Positions 52,269 through 62,774 of a DNA stretch of 64,000 nt are shown here, piece by piece. Where the stretch lies: positions 1,366,871 through 1,430,870 of the forward strand of contig NZ_LMHK01000001.1 in NCBI RefSeq assembly GCF_001427875.1, in the 5' to 3' direction. The stretch is from Devosia sp. Root685. Lineage in GTDB: Bacteria > Pseudomonadota > Alphaproteobacteria > Rhizobiales > Devosiaceae. Position 1 is the first letter of the stretch; every line of letters starts with the position of its first letter. Below the pieces are notes generated by a model. That model saw only the letters and a list, made by a program, of their open reading frames with translations, searched no databases and was not told the DNA's origin. Both the position numbers and the translations under genes were made by a program.

Positions 52269-52703
52269 TCAGATACTCGGGGCGAGAAAAATGCGAAGGG
52301 TGAGCCATAGCCAGAAGATGACCAGCACGGCAAGCCCGGAGCAATAAAGCGCAAAGCGCTGATGGAGACGATTGGTGGTGACGTGGATGGCCGCGTGGAA
52401 AAGGCGCAACACGACGAAGGCCCAGGCAAGGAGTGTTTCGAGCCAGCCGATGGTGCCGAGATGGAGCGCGACAAGCGCGCCGACGAAGAACAGCACCGGC
52501 AACTGGAACTGATTATCAAAGCTATTGGAAAGCAGCCGCGCCTTGAGGGGATAGGCGGTGCGTTCCACGGCGATATCAGCGGCTTTGATCTCGCCGCTCA
52601 TGACGCGCGGCACACGTTCGCGGCCAAGCCAGAAAAGCAGCCCAATGGTCAACAGAACCTGCGCTGCAATGGCGAGGAGGAAGAGTTTTTCAGTGAAGGG
52701 CAA
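52269..52703 (-). CDS. MAPEG family membrane protein
   Basis: A 144-residue protein with four hydrophobic helices (about 5-27, 65-85, 88-105, 118-138). The MAPEG pattern LLSNSFDNQFQLPVLFFVG lies at about 57-75. The superfamily includes membrane glutathione and eicosanoid enzymes, but bacterial members like this are mostly uncharacterised. The start is TTG 52703, with GGAGAC seven bases upstream. It lies between the DUF2188 and RsmB genes on one strand with short gaps. Confidence 0.85.
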   Translation of the reverse strand: MPFTEKLFLLAIAAQVLLTIGLLFWLGRERVPRVMSGEIKAADIAVERTAYPLKARLLSNSFDNQFQLPVLFFVGALVALHLGTIGWLETLLAWAFVVLRLFHAAIHVTTNRLHQRFALYCSGLAVLVIFWLWLTLRIFLAPSI

Positions 52704-52724
52704 TTCAGTCTCCGGCGGGCAGCG

Positions 52725-52943
52725 TCATCGGTTCGCGTCCTCGCTGGATCGCCAGACCGTCTCCGCCGTTGTTTCGGGATCCTGCACGATGACTTCGGCC
52801 TCAGGGTCCCCGGCCCCGCGCGCGTCGTCAATGGCCGACTCGATGGCGGCCTCGCGGGTCTTGAATGGGGCTGAAACGCTGCCGCGATTGGTGTGCTGCC
52901 AGCAGCCGTCGCGCAGATAGACGATGAAATGACTTTCGCTCAT
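52725..52943 (-). CDS. DUF2188 protein
   Basis: A 72-residue protein. The aromatic strand HFIVYLRDGCWQHTNRG, the helix PFKTREAAIESAIDDARG and the final strand AEVIVQDPETTAETVW form the small beta-beta-alpha-beta fold of DUF2188. Function is unknown. GGAGGAGCCC just before the ATG at 52943 is a strong ribosome site and sets the start. It lies 70 bases downstream of guaB across a hairpin at 52978-53004. Confidence 0.8.
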   Translation of the reverse strand: MSESHFIVYLRDGCWQHTNRGSVSAPFKTREAAIESAIDDARGAGDPEAEVIVQDPETTAETVWRSSEDANR

Positions 52944-52977
52944 GGGCTCCTCCGTTTTCTGACAACGAAGGAGAGTG

Positions 52978-53004
52978 ACGGCGCGTTGCATAGGCCCGCG
53001 CCGT
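52978..53004 (-). terminator. hairpin after guaB
   Basis: An eight-base stem ACGGCGCG-N11-CGCGCCGT lies ten bases downstream of the guaB stop on the minus strand. It lacks a T-run, so termination, if any, is weak, and some read-through into the DUF2188 gene is likely. Confidence 0.45.
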
Positions 53005-53013
53005 CGCGATGGG

Positions 53014-54872
<1,859 letters not shown>

Positions 54873-56258
54873 GTGATCCGCGTTACCCCGCTCATTCTTG
54901 CGGTCGCCCTGTTCATGGAACAGATGGACTCGACCGTCATCGCCACATCCCTACCCGCGATCGCCACCGATATCGGTAGCGATCCGATTGCGTTGAAGCT
55001 GGCACTGACGGCCTATTTCGTGGCGCTCGCCATTTTCATTCCCTTGAGCGGATGGATGGCCGACCGGTTCGGCGCCAAGAACATTTTCAGGCTCGCGATC
55101 TTCGTTTTCATGCTCGGCTCGCTCGCCTGTTCATTCGCGTTCTCGCTCGAAAGTTTCGTGCTATCGCGCTTTTTCCAGGGCATTGGTTCGTCGATGATGA
55201 CGCCCGTGGGGCGCCTCTTGCTGGTGCGCTCGACGCCGCGCAACGAGCTGGTTTCGGCCATGGCCTGGCTGACGGTGCCGGCGCTGGTGGCGCCGGTTAC
55301 GGGGCCGCTGATCGGCGGGTTTCTCACCACCTATCTCAGCTGGCACTGGATCTTCTGGATCAATATTCCGATCGGCATCATCGGCATCATTCTCTCGGGC
55401 ATTTACCTCAAAGTGCCTGACGAGCGGACGCCGCGGCCGGTCGATCTCATCGGCTTTTTCATCGCCTCCGTGGCCTTTTCGGGCACGGTTTTCGGGCTTT
55501 CTGTGATCAGCCTGCCCGCCCTGCCGATCATCTATGGGTATCTAACCATTGCTGTGGGGGTCACGGCCGGCATCCTCTATTTCCTTCATGCGCGGCGCAC
55601 CCCATATCCGCTGCTGGACCCAAAACTGTTCCGGCACAAGCTGTTCCGTTCGTCGATTACCGGTGGCTCGATGTTTCGCATCGGGGTCGGAGCCATGCCG
55701 TTTTTGCTGCCGCTGATGCTGCAGCTGGGTTTTGGGCTCAATCCGTTCCAGTCCGGCGCCATCACCTTTGTTTCGGCCATCGGCGCCATCATGAGCAAAT
55801 TCGTGGCCGAGCGGGTTTTTGCGCGCTTCGGTTTTCCACGCGTCCTCGCCTTCGCCTCGATTTTCGGCGGCCTTCTTATGGCGGCGCAGGGCCTGTTCAC
55901 GGCTGAAACATCAACCCCGGTGATGATGGCCGTGCTGCTCGCAGGCGGCGTCTTGCGCTCGGTGTTCTTCACCGGCACCAATGCGCTTGGCTATGCCGAC
56001 ATCTCCGACGAAGAAGCGAGCCAGGCGACTGCCATCGTCGCGGTGTGCCAGCAGCTTTCGGTGGCGTTCGGCGTCGCGGTTGCCGGCGCCATTATCGAAA
56101 TCACCAGCCACTATACCGGCGGCCACCTGTCGCTGCTCAATTTTCAGATCGCCTTCTTTGCGGTAGGTGGTCTCAGTGCCGTGGCGAGCCTTGTTTATCT
56201 CGCCCTCCCCAAGAATGCCGGCGCCGACGTTTCAGGTCATCGCGCCTACAAGGAGTAG
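54873..56258 (+). CDS. DHA2-type MFS transporter, tandem copy 1
   Basis: A 461-residue multi-helix transporter. It starts at GTG 54873 as MIRVTPLILAVALFMEQMDS, with the DST motif of helix 1. WMADRFGAKN (about 65) is motif A, and GPLIGGFLTTYLSWHW (about 145-160) is motif C of drug:H+ antiporters. The next gene encodes a homologue of exactly the same length, so the pair arose by tandem duplication. Both ends of the protein are compact. Substrate and regulator are not evident, and no regulator gene adjoins. Confidence 0.9.
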   Translation: MIRVTPLILAVALFMEQMDSTVIATSLPAIATDIGSDPIALKLALTAYFVALAIFIPLSGWMADRFGAKNIFRLAIFVFMLGSLACSFAFSLESFVLSRFFQGIGSSMMTPVGRLLLVRSTPRNELVSAMAWLTVPALVAPVTGPLIGGFLTTYLSWHWIFWINIPIGIIGIILSGIYLKVPDERTPRPVDLIGFFIASVAFSGTVFGLSVISLPALPIIYGYLTIAVGVTAGILYFLHARRTPYPLLDPKLFRHKLFRSSITGGSMFRIGVGAMPFLLPLMLQLGFGLNPFQSGAITFVSAIGAIMSKFVAERVFARFGFPRVLAFASIFGGLLMAAQGLFTAETSTPVMMAVLLAGGVLRSVFFTGTNALGYADISDEEASQATAIVAVCQQLSVAFGVAVAGAIIEITSHYTGGHLSLLNFQIAFFAVGGLSAVASLVYLALPKNAGADVSGHRAYKE

Positions 56259-56289
56259 CGGACCGGCCAAAACCGGACCGAAAAGCCAA

Positions 56290-57675
56290 GTGTCTAGATC
56301 CACACCCCTCATTCTGGCCACGGCCCTGTTCATGGAAAACATGGACTCGACGGTGATCGCCACCTCGCTTGCCGCCATTGCCGCCGATATCGGCACGGAC
56401 CCGATTTCGCTGAAATTGGCGCTGACCGCCTATCTTGTGGCGCTCGCCATCTTCATTCCAATCTCAAGCTGGATGGCTGACCGGTTCGGCGCGCGCCGCG
56501 TGTTCCGCGTCGCCATGCTGGTCTTCATGATCGGCTCGATCTGCTGCGCCCTTTCGGGCTCGCTGGCTCAGTTCGTCGGTGCCCGCTTCCTTCAGGGCAT
56601 GGGCGGCGCCATGATGGGACCAGTCGCTCGCCTCGTGCTGGTGCGGGCAACGCCCCGCCATCAGTTGGTGGATGCGATGGCCTGGCTGACCATTCCGGCG
56701 CTGATCGGGCCCATTGTCGGCCCGCCATTCGGCGGTTTCCTCACCACCTATTTTTCCTGGCACTGGATTTTCATCATCAATGTGCCCATCGGCGTTCTGG
56801 GCATTATCCTCGTCGGCTTCGCCCTGCCCAATGAACACCGCAACAAGCCGCGCAATATTGATGGACCGGGCTTCGTCATGGCCGGGCTTGCCTTCGCGCT
56901 ATTCGCCTTCGGGTGCTCCGTGGTGAGCCTGCCCGCCCTACCCCCGGTCTATGGCGTCATCGCCGCGATCGCGGGCATGGTGCTCGGCGCCTTCTACACC
57001 CGCCATGCGCTGCGGACCGAATTTCCGCTGCTCGATCTGCGACTGCTCGCCGTGCGCAATTTCCGTATCGCCATCGTTGCCGGCACCTTCTTCCGCCTTG
57101 GCCAGGGTGCGACACCCTTCCTCTTTCCGCTCATGCTGCAGCTGACCTTCGGACTCTCGCCCTTTGAAAGCGGCATGGTGACCTTTGTCGGCGCCATCGG
57201 TGCGCTGGCGGCAAAGTTCGTGGCCAACTGGATGTTCGCCCATTGGGGGTTCAAGTATCCGCTGGTCTGGTCGACGGCCATTTCTGCCGCTGGGATCGTC
57301 GCCATGGGGCTCTATACGCCCGAGACGCCGATCCCGCTGATCCTCGCCATCCTGACGTTCACCGGCTTCTGGCAATCGACCTTCTGGACCGGTTCCAACG
57401 CCTTCACCTTTGCCGATATCGAGGACAAGGACGCGGGCCAGGCCAATGTGATCAGCCAGGTCTGGGGCCAGCTGATGTTCGCCATGGGCGTGGCGCTGGG
57501 CGGCGGCACGCTGGAACTGGTGCATCGCCTGCGCGGCGGGGACGAACTGGCGCTGATCGACTTCCACATTGCCTTTTATGTGGTGGCAGCGGTGGGGCTC
57601 GTGGCGACGGTGCTGTTCATGACCCTGCCGAAGAATGCCGGGCACCAATTGCTGGGCAAGCCGCGCGCGCATTGA
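56290..57675 (+). CDS. DHA2-type MFS transporter, tandem copy 2
   Basis: A 461-residue homologue of the preceding transporter, beginning MSRSTPLILATALFMENMDS at GTG 56290, 31 bases after the first gene. Motif A reads WMADRFGARR and motif C GPPFGGFLTTYFSWHW. It extends in frame upstream to 56167, but the GTG aligns exactly with copy 1 and sets the start. Divergence is visible throughout, so the duplication is not recent. The two could work as separate exporters with different substrates, or as a hetero-oligomer; both are guesses. Confidence 0.9.
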   Translation: MSRSTPLILATALFMENMDSTVIATSLAAIAADIGTDPISLKLALTAYLVALAIFIPISSWMADRFGARRVFRVAMLVFMIGSICCALSGSLAQFVGARFLQGMGGAMMGPVARLVLVRATPRHQLVDAMAWLTIPALIGPIVGPPFGGFLTTYFSWHWIFIINVPIGVLGIILVGFALPNEHRNKPRNIDGPGFVMAGLAFALFAFGCSVVSLPALPPVYGVIAAIAGMVLGAFYTRHALRTEFPLLDLRLLAVRNFRIAIVAGTFFRLGQGATPFLFPLMLQLTFGLSPFESGMVTFVGAIGALAAKFVANWMFAHWGFKYPLVWSTAISAAGIVAMGLYTPETPIPLILAILTFTGFWQSTFWTGSNAFTFADIEDKDAGQANVISQVWGQLMFAMGVALGGGTLELVHRLRGGDELALIDFHIAFYVVAAVGLVATVLFMTLPKNAGHQLLGKPRAH

Positions 57676-57690
57676 GGGGCTATCCACGGT

Positions 57691-57755
57691 GTCATTGCCG
57701 CGAAAGCGGAACCTCTATTTCCCTAAACGGAGATCCCCGCTTTCGCGGGGATGAC
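57691..57755. repeat. REP-like palindrome, family A copy 4
   Basis: A degenerate copy. The left arm reads GTCATTGCCGCGAAAGCGGA and the right arm CCCCGCTTTCGCGGGGATGAC, with several mismatches. It lies between the convergent second MFS and rlmE genes, where it may help termination. Confidence 0.75.
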
Positions 57756-57787
57756 ATCGTGTTTTATTGGAAGAACGGGGAACGACG

Positions 57788-58516
57788 CTATTCCTCGTCC
57801 GCCTCGACATCGGCCTGAGCCTTAAAACCCTTGGCCACCAGGTAGGCCTCGGCGGACTGGCTGCGGCTCGCGGGAGGTTTTACGTGCATCGTGGTCTTGA
57901 AGTGGCGCTTGAGCATGTGCAGCAGCTCGTGTTCCGTGCCGCCCTGGAACACCTTTGCGACGAAAGAGCCGCCGGGATTGAGCACCTGGATGGCGAAATC
58001 GGCAGCGATCTCGATCAGGTGCACGATGCGCAGGTGGTCGGTCGGGCGATGGCCGGTGGTCGGCCAGGCCATGTCGCTCATCACCACATCGGCCTTGTAG
58101 CCACCCATGGCGGCGATCAACTGGGCTGGCGCGTCCTCCTCGGTGAAATCCTTTTGCAAAAGGATAACGCCGGGAATGGGGTCCATTTCGAGGTAGTCGA
58201 TGCCCACGATCAGCGGATGCTCGGCCGTAGAGCCGACGGCCTTGGCCGCAACCTGCGACCAGCCGCCCGGTGCCGCGCCGAGATCGACGACGCGCATGCC
58301 CTTTTTGAAGAGCTTTTGCTTTTCGTCGATTTCCTTGATCTTGAAGGCGGCGCGCGAGCGATAGCCTTCCGCGCGGGCACGGGCCACATAGGGGTCATTG
58401 AGCTGCCGCTGCAGCCATTTGGTAGACGAGGTCGTCCGGCCCTTGGCCGTCTTGAGCCGGATTTTGAGGTCCTTGTCGGACTTGCGGCCACCGGTGCCGA
58501 GCGCCTTATCCACCAT
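57788..58516 (-). CDS. rlmE: 23S rRNA 2'-O-methyltransferase RlmE
   Basis: A 242-residue FtsJ/RlmE enzyme that methylates the 2'-O of a uridine in the A loop of 23S rRNA (U2552 in E. coli). SAM is bound by [15 protein letters not shown] (about 76-90). The catalytic tetrad fits K59 in RAAFKIKEI, the Asp in DMAWPTTGH, the Lys in FVAKVFQGG and the Glu in SAEAYLV. A basic N-terminal extension (1-35) is normal for alphaproteobacteria. The ATG at 58516 overlaps the end of the ppx gene by 11 bases, so they are coupled. Confidence 0.94.
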   Translation of the reverse strand: MVDKALGTGGRKSDKDLKIRLKTAKGRTTSSTKWLQRQLNDPYVARARAEGYRSRAAFKIKEIDEKQKLFKKGMRVVDLGAAPGGWSQVAAKAVGSTAEHPLIVGIDYLEMDPIPGVILLQKDFTEEDAPAQLIAAMGGYKADVVMSDMAWPTTGHRPTDHLRIVHLIEIAADFAIQVLNPGGSFVAKVFQGGTEHELLHMLKRHFKTTMHVKPPASRSQSAEAYLVAKGFKAQADVEADEE

Positions 58517-59678
58517 TTGCGTTTCTCCGCTTGGGGCGGCTCGGCCGCTTGTGAACCTTATCTGCATCCATGAGCGAAATCAGGATGCCTTCGCGCAGGC
58601 CGCGATCAGCCACACGCACCCGCTCGGTCGGCCATTCGCGCCGGATGGCTTCAAAAATGGCGCAGCCGGGCAGCACGAGGTCAGCGCGATCCCGCCCGAT
58701 GCAGGGATGCGTGACGCGACGATCAAAGGGCATGTTGAGGAGGACGCGCATGATGTCGTCGACTTCCTGGCTCTTGAGCCAAAGCCCATCGACCTTCTGA
58801 CGCTCATAGCGTTCAAGGCCGAGATGGAGCCCGGCCAGCGTCGTCACCGTGCCCGAAGTGCCGATCAGATGCACAGGATGGGTCGCGATCATCTGGCGGA
58901 GCTTTTCGCGGCCGCGGAACTGTTTCAAGTGTTCGGAGACGAAACCGACCATGGCTTCGAACACGTCGGGCGTTACGTTGACCCCGCCAAAGCGCTCGGC
59001 AATGGAGACGACGCCGACCGGCAGCGACTGCCAGGAGCGAATCGAGGCCGACATGCGCCCCTGCGAGCGCGGCCGGCCGCCGCGGAAATCGAGCCAGGCA
59101 AGTTCAGAGGACCCACCGCCGATATCGAACATCAGTGCGCCCTGCGCCGTCTCATCGATGAGATCGGCGCAACCGGTCACGGCCAGTTCGGCCTCGGTGC
59201 GGCGGTCGACGATTTCAAGCTCGATCCCGAGCTCTTCCTTCACCCGGCCAAGAAATGCCGGGCCGTTCTCGGCGGCGCGACAGGCTTCGGTGGCGATGAG
59301 ACGCATGCGCGTTGGCTGGTGTTCACGCAGCTTGTTGCGGCACTGCTTTAGCGCTTCCATGGTGCGTTCCATGGCCGCATCGCCGAGGCGCCCGGTCACC
59401 GAGACCCCCTCGCCCAGACGGACGATACGCGTAAATCCGTCGAGCACGCGAAAACCGTGCTCGTGCGGACGCGCAATAAGAAGGCGGCAATTATTGGTGC
59501 CGAGGTCGAGCGCCGCATAGAGCGGGCCGCGTGCGCGCCGGGGCGCATGGCTTGTCCGCGACTCCGCCACAGCTGGCGCAGCCGTACCCCTTGCTTTCCG
59601 ATCCTGAGCGGAAGGCGTGCGGAGCGCCGTGCCGGTCCGGGCGACCGACAAGGCAGCGGACCGATTCGGATCGGTCAC
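58506..59678 (-). CDS. Ppx/GppA exopolyphosphatase family protein
   Basis: A 390-residue ASKHA-fold phosphatase. [16 protein letters not shown] (about 54-69, D58) and [13 protein letters not shown] are the two phosphate-binding motifs. Members hydrolyse polyphosphate or pppGpp and so act in the stringent response. The start is GTG 59678, with AGGAG eight bases upstream. The open frame continues back through the tRNA gene to 59990, but that part is not coding. The first 50 residues are Arg/Ala-rich and probably disordered. It is coupled to rlmE. Confidence 0.91.
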   Translation of the reverse strand: MTDPNRSAALSVARTGTALRTPSAQDRKARGTAAPAVAESRTSHAPRRARGPLYAALDLGTNNCRLLIARPHEHGFRVLDGFTRIVRLGEGVSVTGRLGDAAMERTMEALKQCRNKLREHQPTRMRLIATEACRAAENGPAFLGRVKEELGIELEIVDRRTEAELAVTGCADLIDETAQGALMFDIGGGSSELAWLDFRGGRPRSQGRMSASIRSWQSLPVGVVSIAERFGGVNVTPDVFEAMVGFVSEHLKQFRGREKLRQMIATHPVHLIGTSGTVTTLAGLHLGLERYERQKVDGLWLKSQEVDDIMRVLLNMPFDRRVTHPCIGRDRADLVLPGCAIFEAIRREWPTERVRVADRGLREGILISLMDADKVHKRPSRPKRRNANGG

Positions 59679-59915
59679 CTGATTCTCCTGACGCTGCGCG
59701 GTCGCTGGCCGGTATTTCCGGCCGCGCCCGAAGCGCAGCTTTGGTGTTGCATTGTTGAAAAGACGGTACTTCAATGGGACCTTGAGCGCAATGCACACAT
59801 TGGCTGGGCAAACTTGCTCCATCCCCGCTTGCAATCCGCTTCTGCTTTGTCTAATGAGAACCCGCGCCGCCAACGAGGCCCTGCTTTGTGGGACGGCCAA
59901 GCCAGCAGGCTCTGC

Positions 59916-59989
59916 TGGGGAATAGTTCAATGGTAGAACAGCGGACTCTGACTCCGTCGATCTTGGTTCGAGTCCAGGTTCCCCAGCCA
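59916..59989 (+). tRNA. tRNA-Gln (anticodon CTG)
   Basis: The cloverleaf is complete. Acceptor arm TGGGGAA/TTCCCCA (59916-59922, 59979-59985), D arm GTTC-AATGGTA-GAAC, anticodon arm GCGGA-CTCTGAC-TCCGT with anticodon CTG at 59948-59950, and T arm CTTGG-TTCGAGT-CCAGG. Discriminator G at 59986 and an encoded CCA at 59987-59989. It reads CAG codons. It stands alone, and catabolic genes begin about 130 bases downstream. Confidence 0.96.
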
Positions 59990-60117
59990 ATCCCTCCTAA
60001 GTCTGATATCGCAATAAATCGTTTGCCTTCGCGGAAGGCCGGGGCGTATTTGCGTTGAGACGGCGGAAGAACTTGCGCCCGGGCAGCCTTGCCGGGGACC
60101 GGGTGACGCCAGAGTGT

Positions 60118-60882
60118 TCAGCCAAGCAGATCGCTGGCATTCTGCACGATGCGGTCTGCAATATCAGGGCCCGCGACCTTATTCAGCCATGCCAAGCCAT
60201 GTTGAACCCCCGTCGAACCCGGCCAGTTGCTCGCCCAGATGCAGCGGGCCGCGTTGGCTAGAATGAGCCGTCGCGCCATTTCGTCAAATTTCGGATCCTG
60301 GTCATCTGCCGGCGCCGACAGCGAGATCCAGGTTCTGCCCGCAGCCATGGCCGCGATAAGCCTGGCGGCGGTTTCATCGCTCCGGTCGAGGGTCGCGGGG
60401 TAGACATCGATCACTAGCCGGGCCGGCAGCGAGGCCAAGAGGTCAGCGTGCCGGACGAACTGCCCGGCGGTGATCTGGAACTTCAAGACCCAATTGAGGT
60501 CCGCGGCCTTCGCAGCCAGGCTCGAAACGTCATGCCACGATAGTACCCCGCCGGGGAACATCATGAAGCGAACGCCGCGAACACCCTGCTGATGGAGCGC
60601 CAGCAGGCTGGAGGGGGGCGTGTCGGGCGGAACCACAACAATGCCCCGGGCCCGGTCGCCGCAGGTGTGCAGCGCATCAAGCAGCACGGTGTTGTCGAAG
60701 CCGTAGGCAGTCGGTTGCGACAGCACGACATGGGTGGTCCCGACCGCTTCGCTGGCGCGACGATAGTCCTCGAGCGAAGCCGCATCCGGCTTTGACAATG
60801 CAGTGGGCGCAAGCGGCCAGCCCTGGCGATAGATGTGGATGCCGGCGTCCCAGATCGCCATCTCGTCAGCTCGCGGCGACAT
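60118..60882 (-). CDS. amidohydrolase-fold protein with degenerate site
   Basis: A protein of about 254 residues with the TIM-barrel pattern of amidohydrolase-2/LigI (2-pyrone-4,6-dicarboxylate lactonase-like) proteins: LSQPTAYGFDN (about 54), GVRGVRFMMFPGG (about 99) and a C-terminal IVQNASDLLG. The usual site residues look replaced: HxH reads GIH in DAGIHI, the later HVQ-like position reads KFQ, the DH pair reads IDVYP, and SDWPH reads SNWPG. It may be a non-catalytic or altered enzyme. The start is either ATG 60882, overlapping the upstream gene, or ATG 60861. Confidence 0.72.
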   Translation of the reverse strand: MSPRADEMAIWDAGIHIYRQGWPLAPTALSKPDAASLEDYRRASEAVGTTHVVLSQPTAYGFDNTVLLDALHTCGDRARGIVVVPPDTPPSSLLALHQQGVRGVRFMMFPGGVLSWHDVSSLAAKAADLNWVLKFQITAGQFVRHADLLASLPARLVIDVYPATLDRSDETAARLIAAMAAGRTWISLSAPADDQDPKFDEMARRLILANAARCIWASNWPGSTGVQHGLAWLNKVAGPDIADRIVQNASDLLG

Positions 60883-62764
60883 CGCGGGGGATAGCGGACG
60901 AATTGACCAGCCGGCGTTGCGCCGCGATGCGGAAGATGGCGTTGGACGCCCCATAGCCATCGTAGCCGAGGCGTTCCACGATTTCGAAGAAAAACGCCCC
61001 GTTCAGGAGCGGGCTATAGAGCTGCAAGTACCGGCCATGGGCGTCCTCATCGAACAGGATCTGGTATTGCTTCAACCTGCCGACAAAGTCGGGATCGAGG
61101 CCAAAACGCGCTTCGATATCATCGTAGTAGTTGGGCGAAATCTGCAACGCGGCAAAGCCGTTTTCGAGTAAACGGGCCGCGGTGGCGAAGATATCAGACG
61201 TCGCGAAGGCCACGTGCTGCGTTCCCGCTCCAAAGGTTTCGGCAACGAATTGTCCGGCCATGGTGGTGCGGTTTTCTGCGCCGTTCATGGTAATGCGCAG
61301 GCTGCGCGAGCGGTTCTCGACCACCTGGCTGCGCACCAGTCCGGATGGGTCGATGATGTCCACGAGCGGGGTCTTGGAGACATCGAAAATCGAATTGTAG
61401 AACAGCAGCCAGGTCAGCATTTCGTCGTAAGGCATCGACTGGGCGAGATGATCGATCCCCTCAATCCCCGCACTGTTCGGAGCGGTCGAGGTGACGGGAT
61501 CGAACTCGCGTTCCCAGACTTTGCCGAGATCGCCCTTGTCGTCGAAAAAGTAGATCAGTCCGCCGCCAACGCCCCGAATTGCCGGTAAAATCGTCTCGTC
61601 GCTGCCCGCTTGCTGGCTGAATGGCAAGGCCCCCAAGGCGCGGGCGCGTTCCATCGCTTCAGCGGCATCCTCGACCCTTACACCGAAGGCATAGGCCGAT
61701 AGGCCACGGGCGAGATAGGTGCTGTGGGCCAGCCCGTTGAGGTCGGTGTTGATGACGAGATTGACAGCGCCCTGCGAATATCGGGCGACCTGCTTGGTCT
61801 TGTGCTGTCCGGAATGGCGGAACCCCATGGCCGTCAGCAGCGCAACAAGGCTCTTTGCCGAGGCCGGGTCGGCGGTGAACTCGATGAATTCGACCTGCTC
61901 CACCGCGATCGGGGCGGGCATGGCCGGCATGTCGATGCTGATTTGCGGCTCAGCCCGGCGCACTTGATCCATCAGATTGACCAGCGAGCGCTGTCCGTCG
62001 ATCGCCACGGCGCGATTGCTGGCAGCGCGAAACTGGTCGTTGAAAATCTCGAGCGACAGCACGCCATCATAGCCGGTGGCACGGACCGCGCGCATGAAGT
62101 CCAGAACCGGCAAGTCGCCTTCGCCAGGCATGTTGCGATAATGCCGGCTCCAATAGAGCAGATCCATGTCAAAGGCGGGCGCATCGGCAAGTTGCACGAT
62201 AAAAATCTTGTCGGCAGGAATCGAGCGAATGGAATTGACGTCGATCTTGCGGGACAGAGTGTGGAAACTGTCGAGGATAAGACCGATATTGGGCTGGTCG
62301 GCGCGGCGAACCACTTCCCAGGCGTCCCGGTGGTCGTTGATGTGCCGCCCCCAGGCGAGGGCCTCGTAGCCGACGCGCAGGTTGCGTTTGGCGGCTCGCT
62401 CCCCCAATTCGAAGAAATCGGCGGCGATCCGGTCGATGCCGCCGAGCGCCGCCGAGGACGTGCTCGAGCAGATCAGCATCAGCTCCGCGCCAAGCTCGCC
62501 CATGACATCGAATTTACGTTCGGCGCGGTCAAAGGCGCGCTTGCGGTAGGGTTCGGGCATGCCCTCGAAATCGCGAAAGGGCTGGAAGAGGGTGAGCGCC
62601 AGGCCAGCATCGCGCACCATCTGGCCGACATCCCGCGGGGAGGCGTCATAGACCAGAAAATCGTTCTCGAAGATTTCGACGCCATAGTAACCCGCGCGCG
62701 CGATGGCGCTCAGCTTCTCGCGCAGGTCGCCGCTGATGGAAACCGTGGCTATCGAGGTCTTCAT
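60866..62764 (-). CDS. 3-dehydroshikimate dehydratase/HPPD-like fusion
   Basis: A 632-residue two-domain protein of the QuiC1/QsuB type. Residues of about 1-275 form a sugar-phosphate-isomerase-like barrel. Its metal ligands fit the Glu in GYEALAWGRH, Asp/His in LILDSFHT and the Glu in LSLEIFND, and it would dehydrate 3-dehydroshikimate to protocatechuate. Residues of about 295-620 form a 4-hydroxyphenylpyruvate-dioxygenase-like VOC region with GIDHLAQSM, TQHVAFAT and FFFEIVERLGYDGYG supplying His, His and Glu. Such fusions serve quinate and shikimate catabolism. The ATG at 62764 gives MKTSIATVSISG. It lies ten bases downstream of the SDR. Confidence 0.88.
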   Translation of the reverse strand: MKTSIATVSISGDLREKLSAIARAGYYGVEIFENDFLVYDASPRDVGQMVRDAGLALTLFQPFRDFEGMPEPYRKRAFDRAERKFDVMGELGAELMLICSSTSSAALGGIDRIAADFFELGERAAKRNLRVGYEALAWGRHINDHRDAWEVVRRADQPNIGLILDSFHTLSRKIDVNSIRSIPADKIFIVQLADAPAFDMDLLYWSRHYRNMPGEGDLPVLDFMRAVRATGYDGVLSLEIFNDQFRAASNRAVAIDGQRSLVNLMDQVRRAEPQISIDMPAMPAPIAVEQVEFIEFTADPASAKSLVALLTAMGFRHSGQHKTKQVARYSQGAVNLVINTDLNGLAHSTYLARGLSAYAFGVRVEDAAEAMERARALGALPFSQQAGSDETILPAIRGVGGGLIYFFDDKGDLGKVWEREFDPVTSTAPNSAGIEGIDHLAQSMPYDEMLTWLLFYNSIFDVSKTPLVDIIDPSGLVRSQVVENRSRSLRITMNGAENRTTMAGQFVAETFGAGTQHVAFATSDIFATAARLLENGFAALQISPNYYDDIEARFGLDPDFVGRLKQYQILFDEDAHGRYLQLYSPLLNGAFFFEIVERLGYDGYGASNAIFRIAAQRRLVNSSAIPRDVAAS

Positions 62765-62774
62765 GACGAGCTTC

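Noticed and set aside
59679..59990. Upstream extension of the Ppx/GppA frame through the tRNA-Gln gene
   Set aside because: The frame stays open by chance across the tRNA. AGGAG before GTG 59678 and the family N-terminus support the shorter protein.
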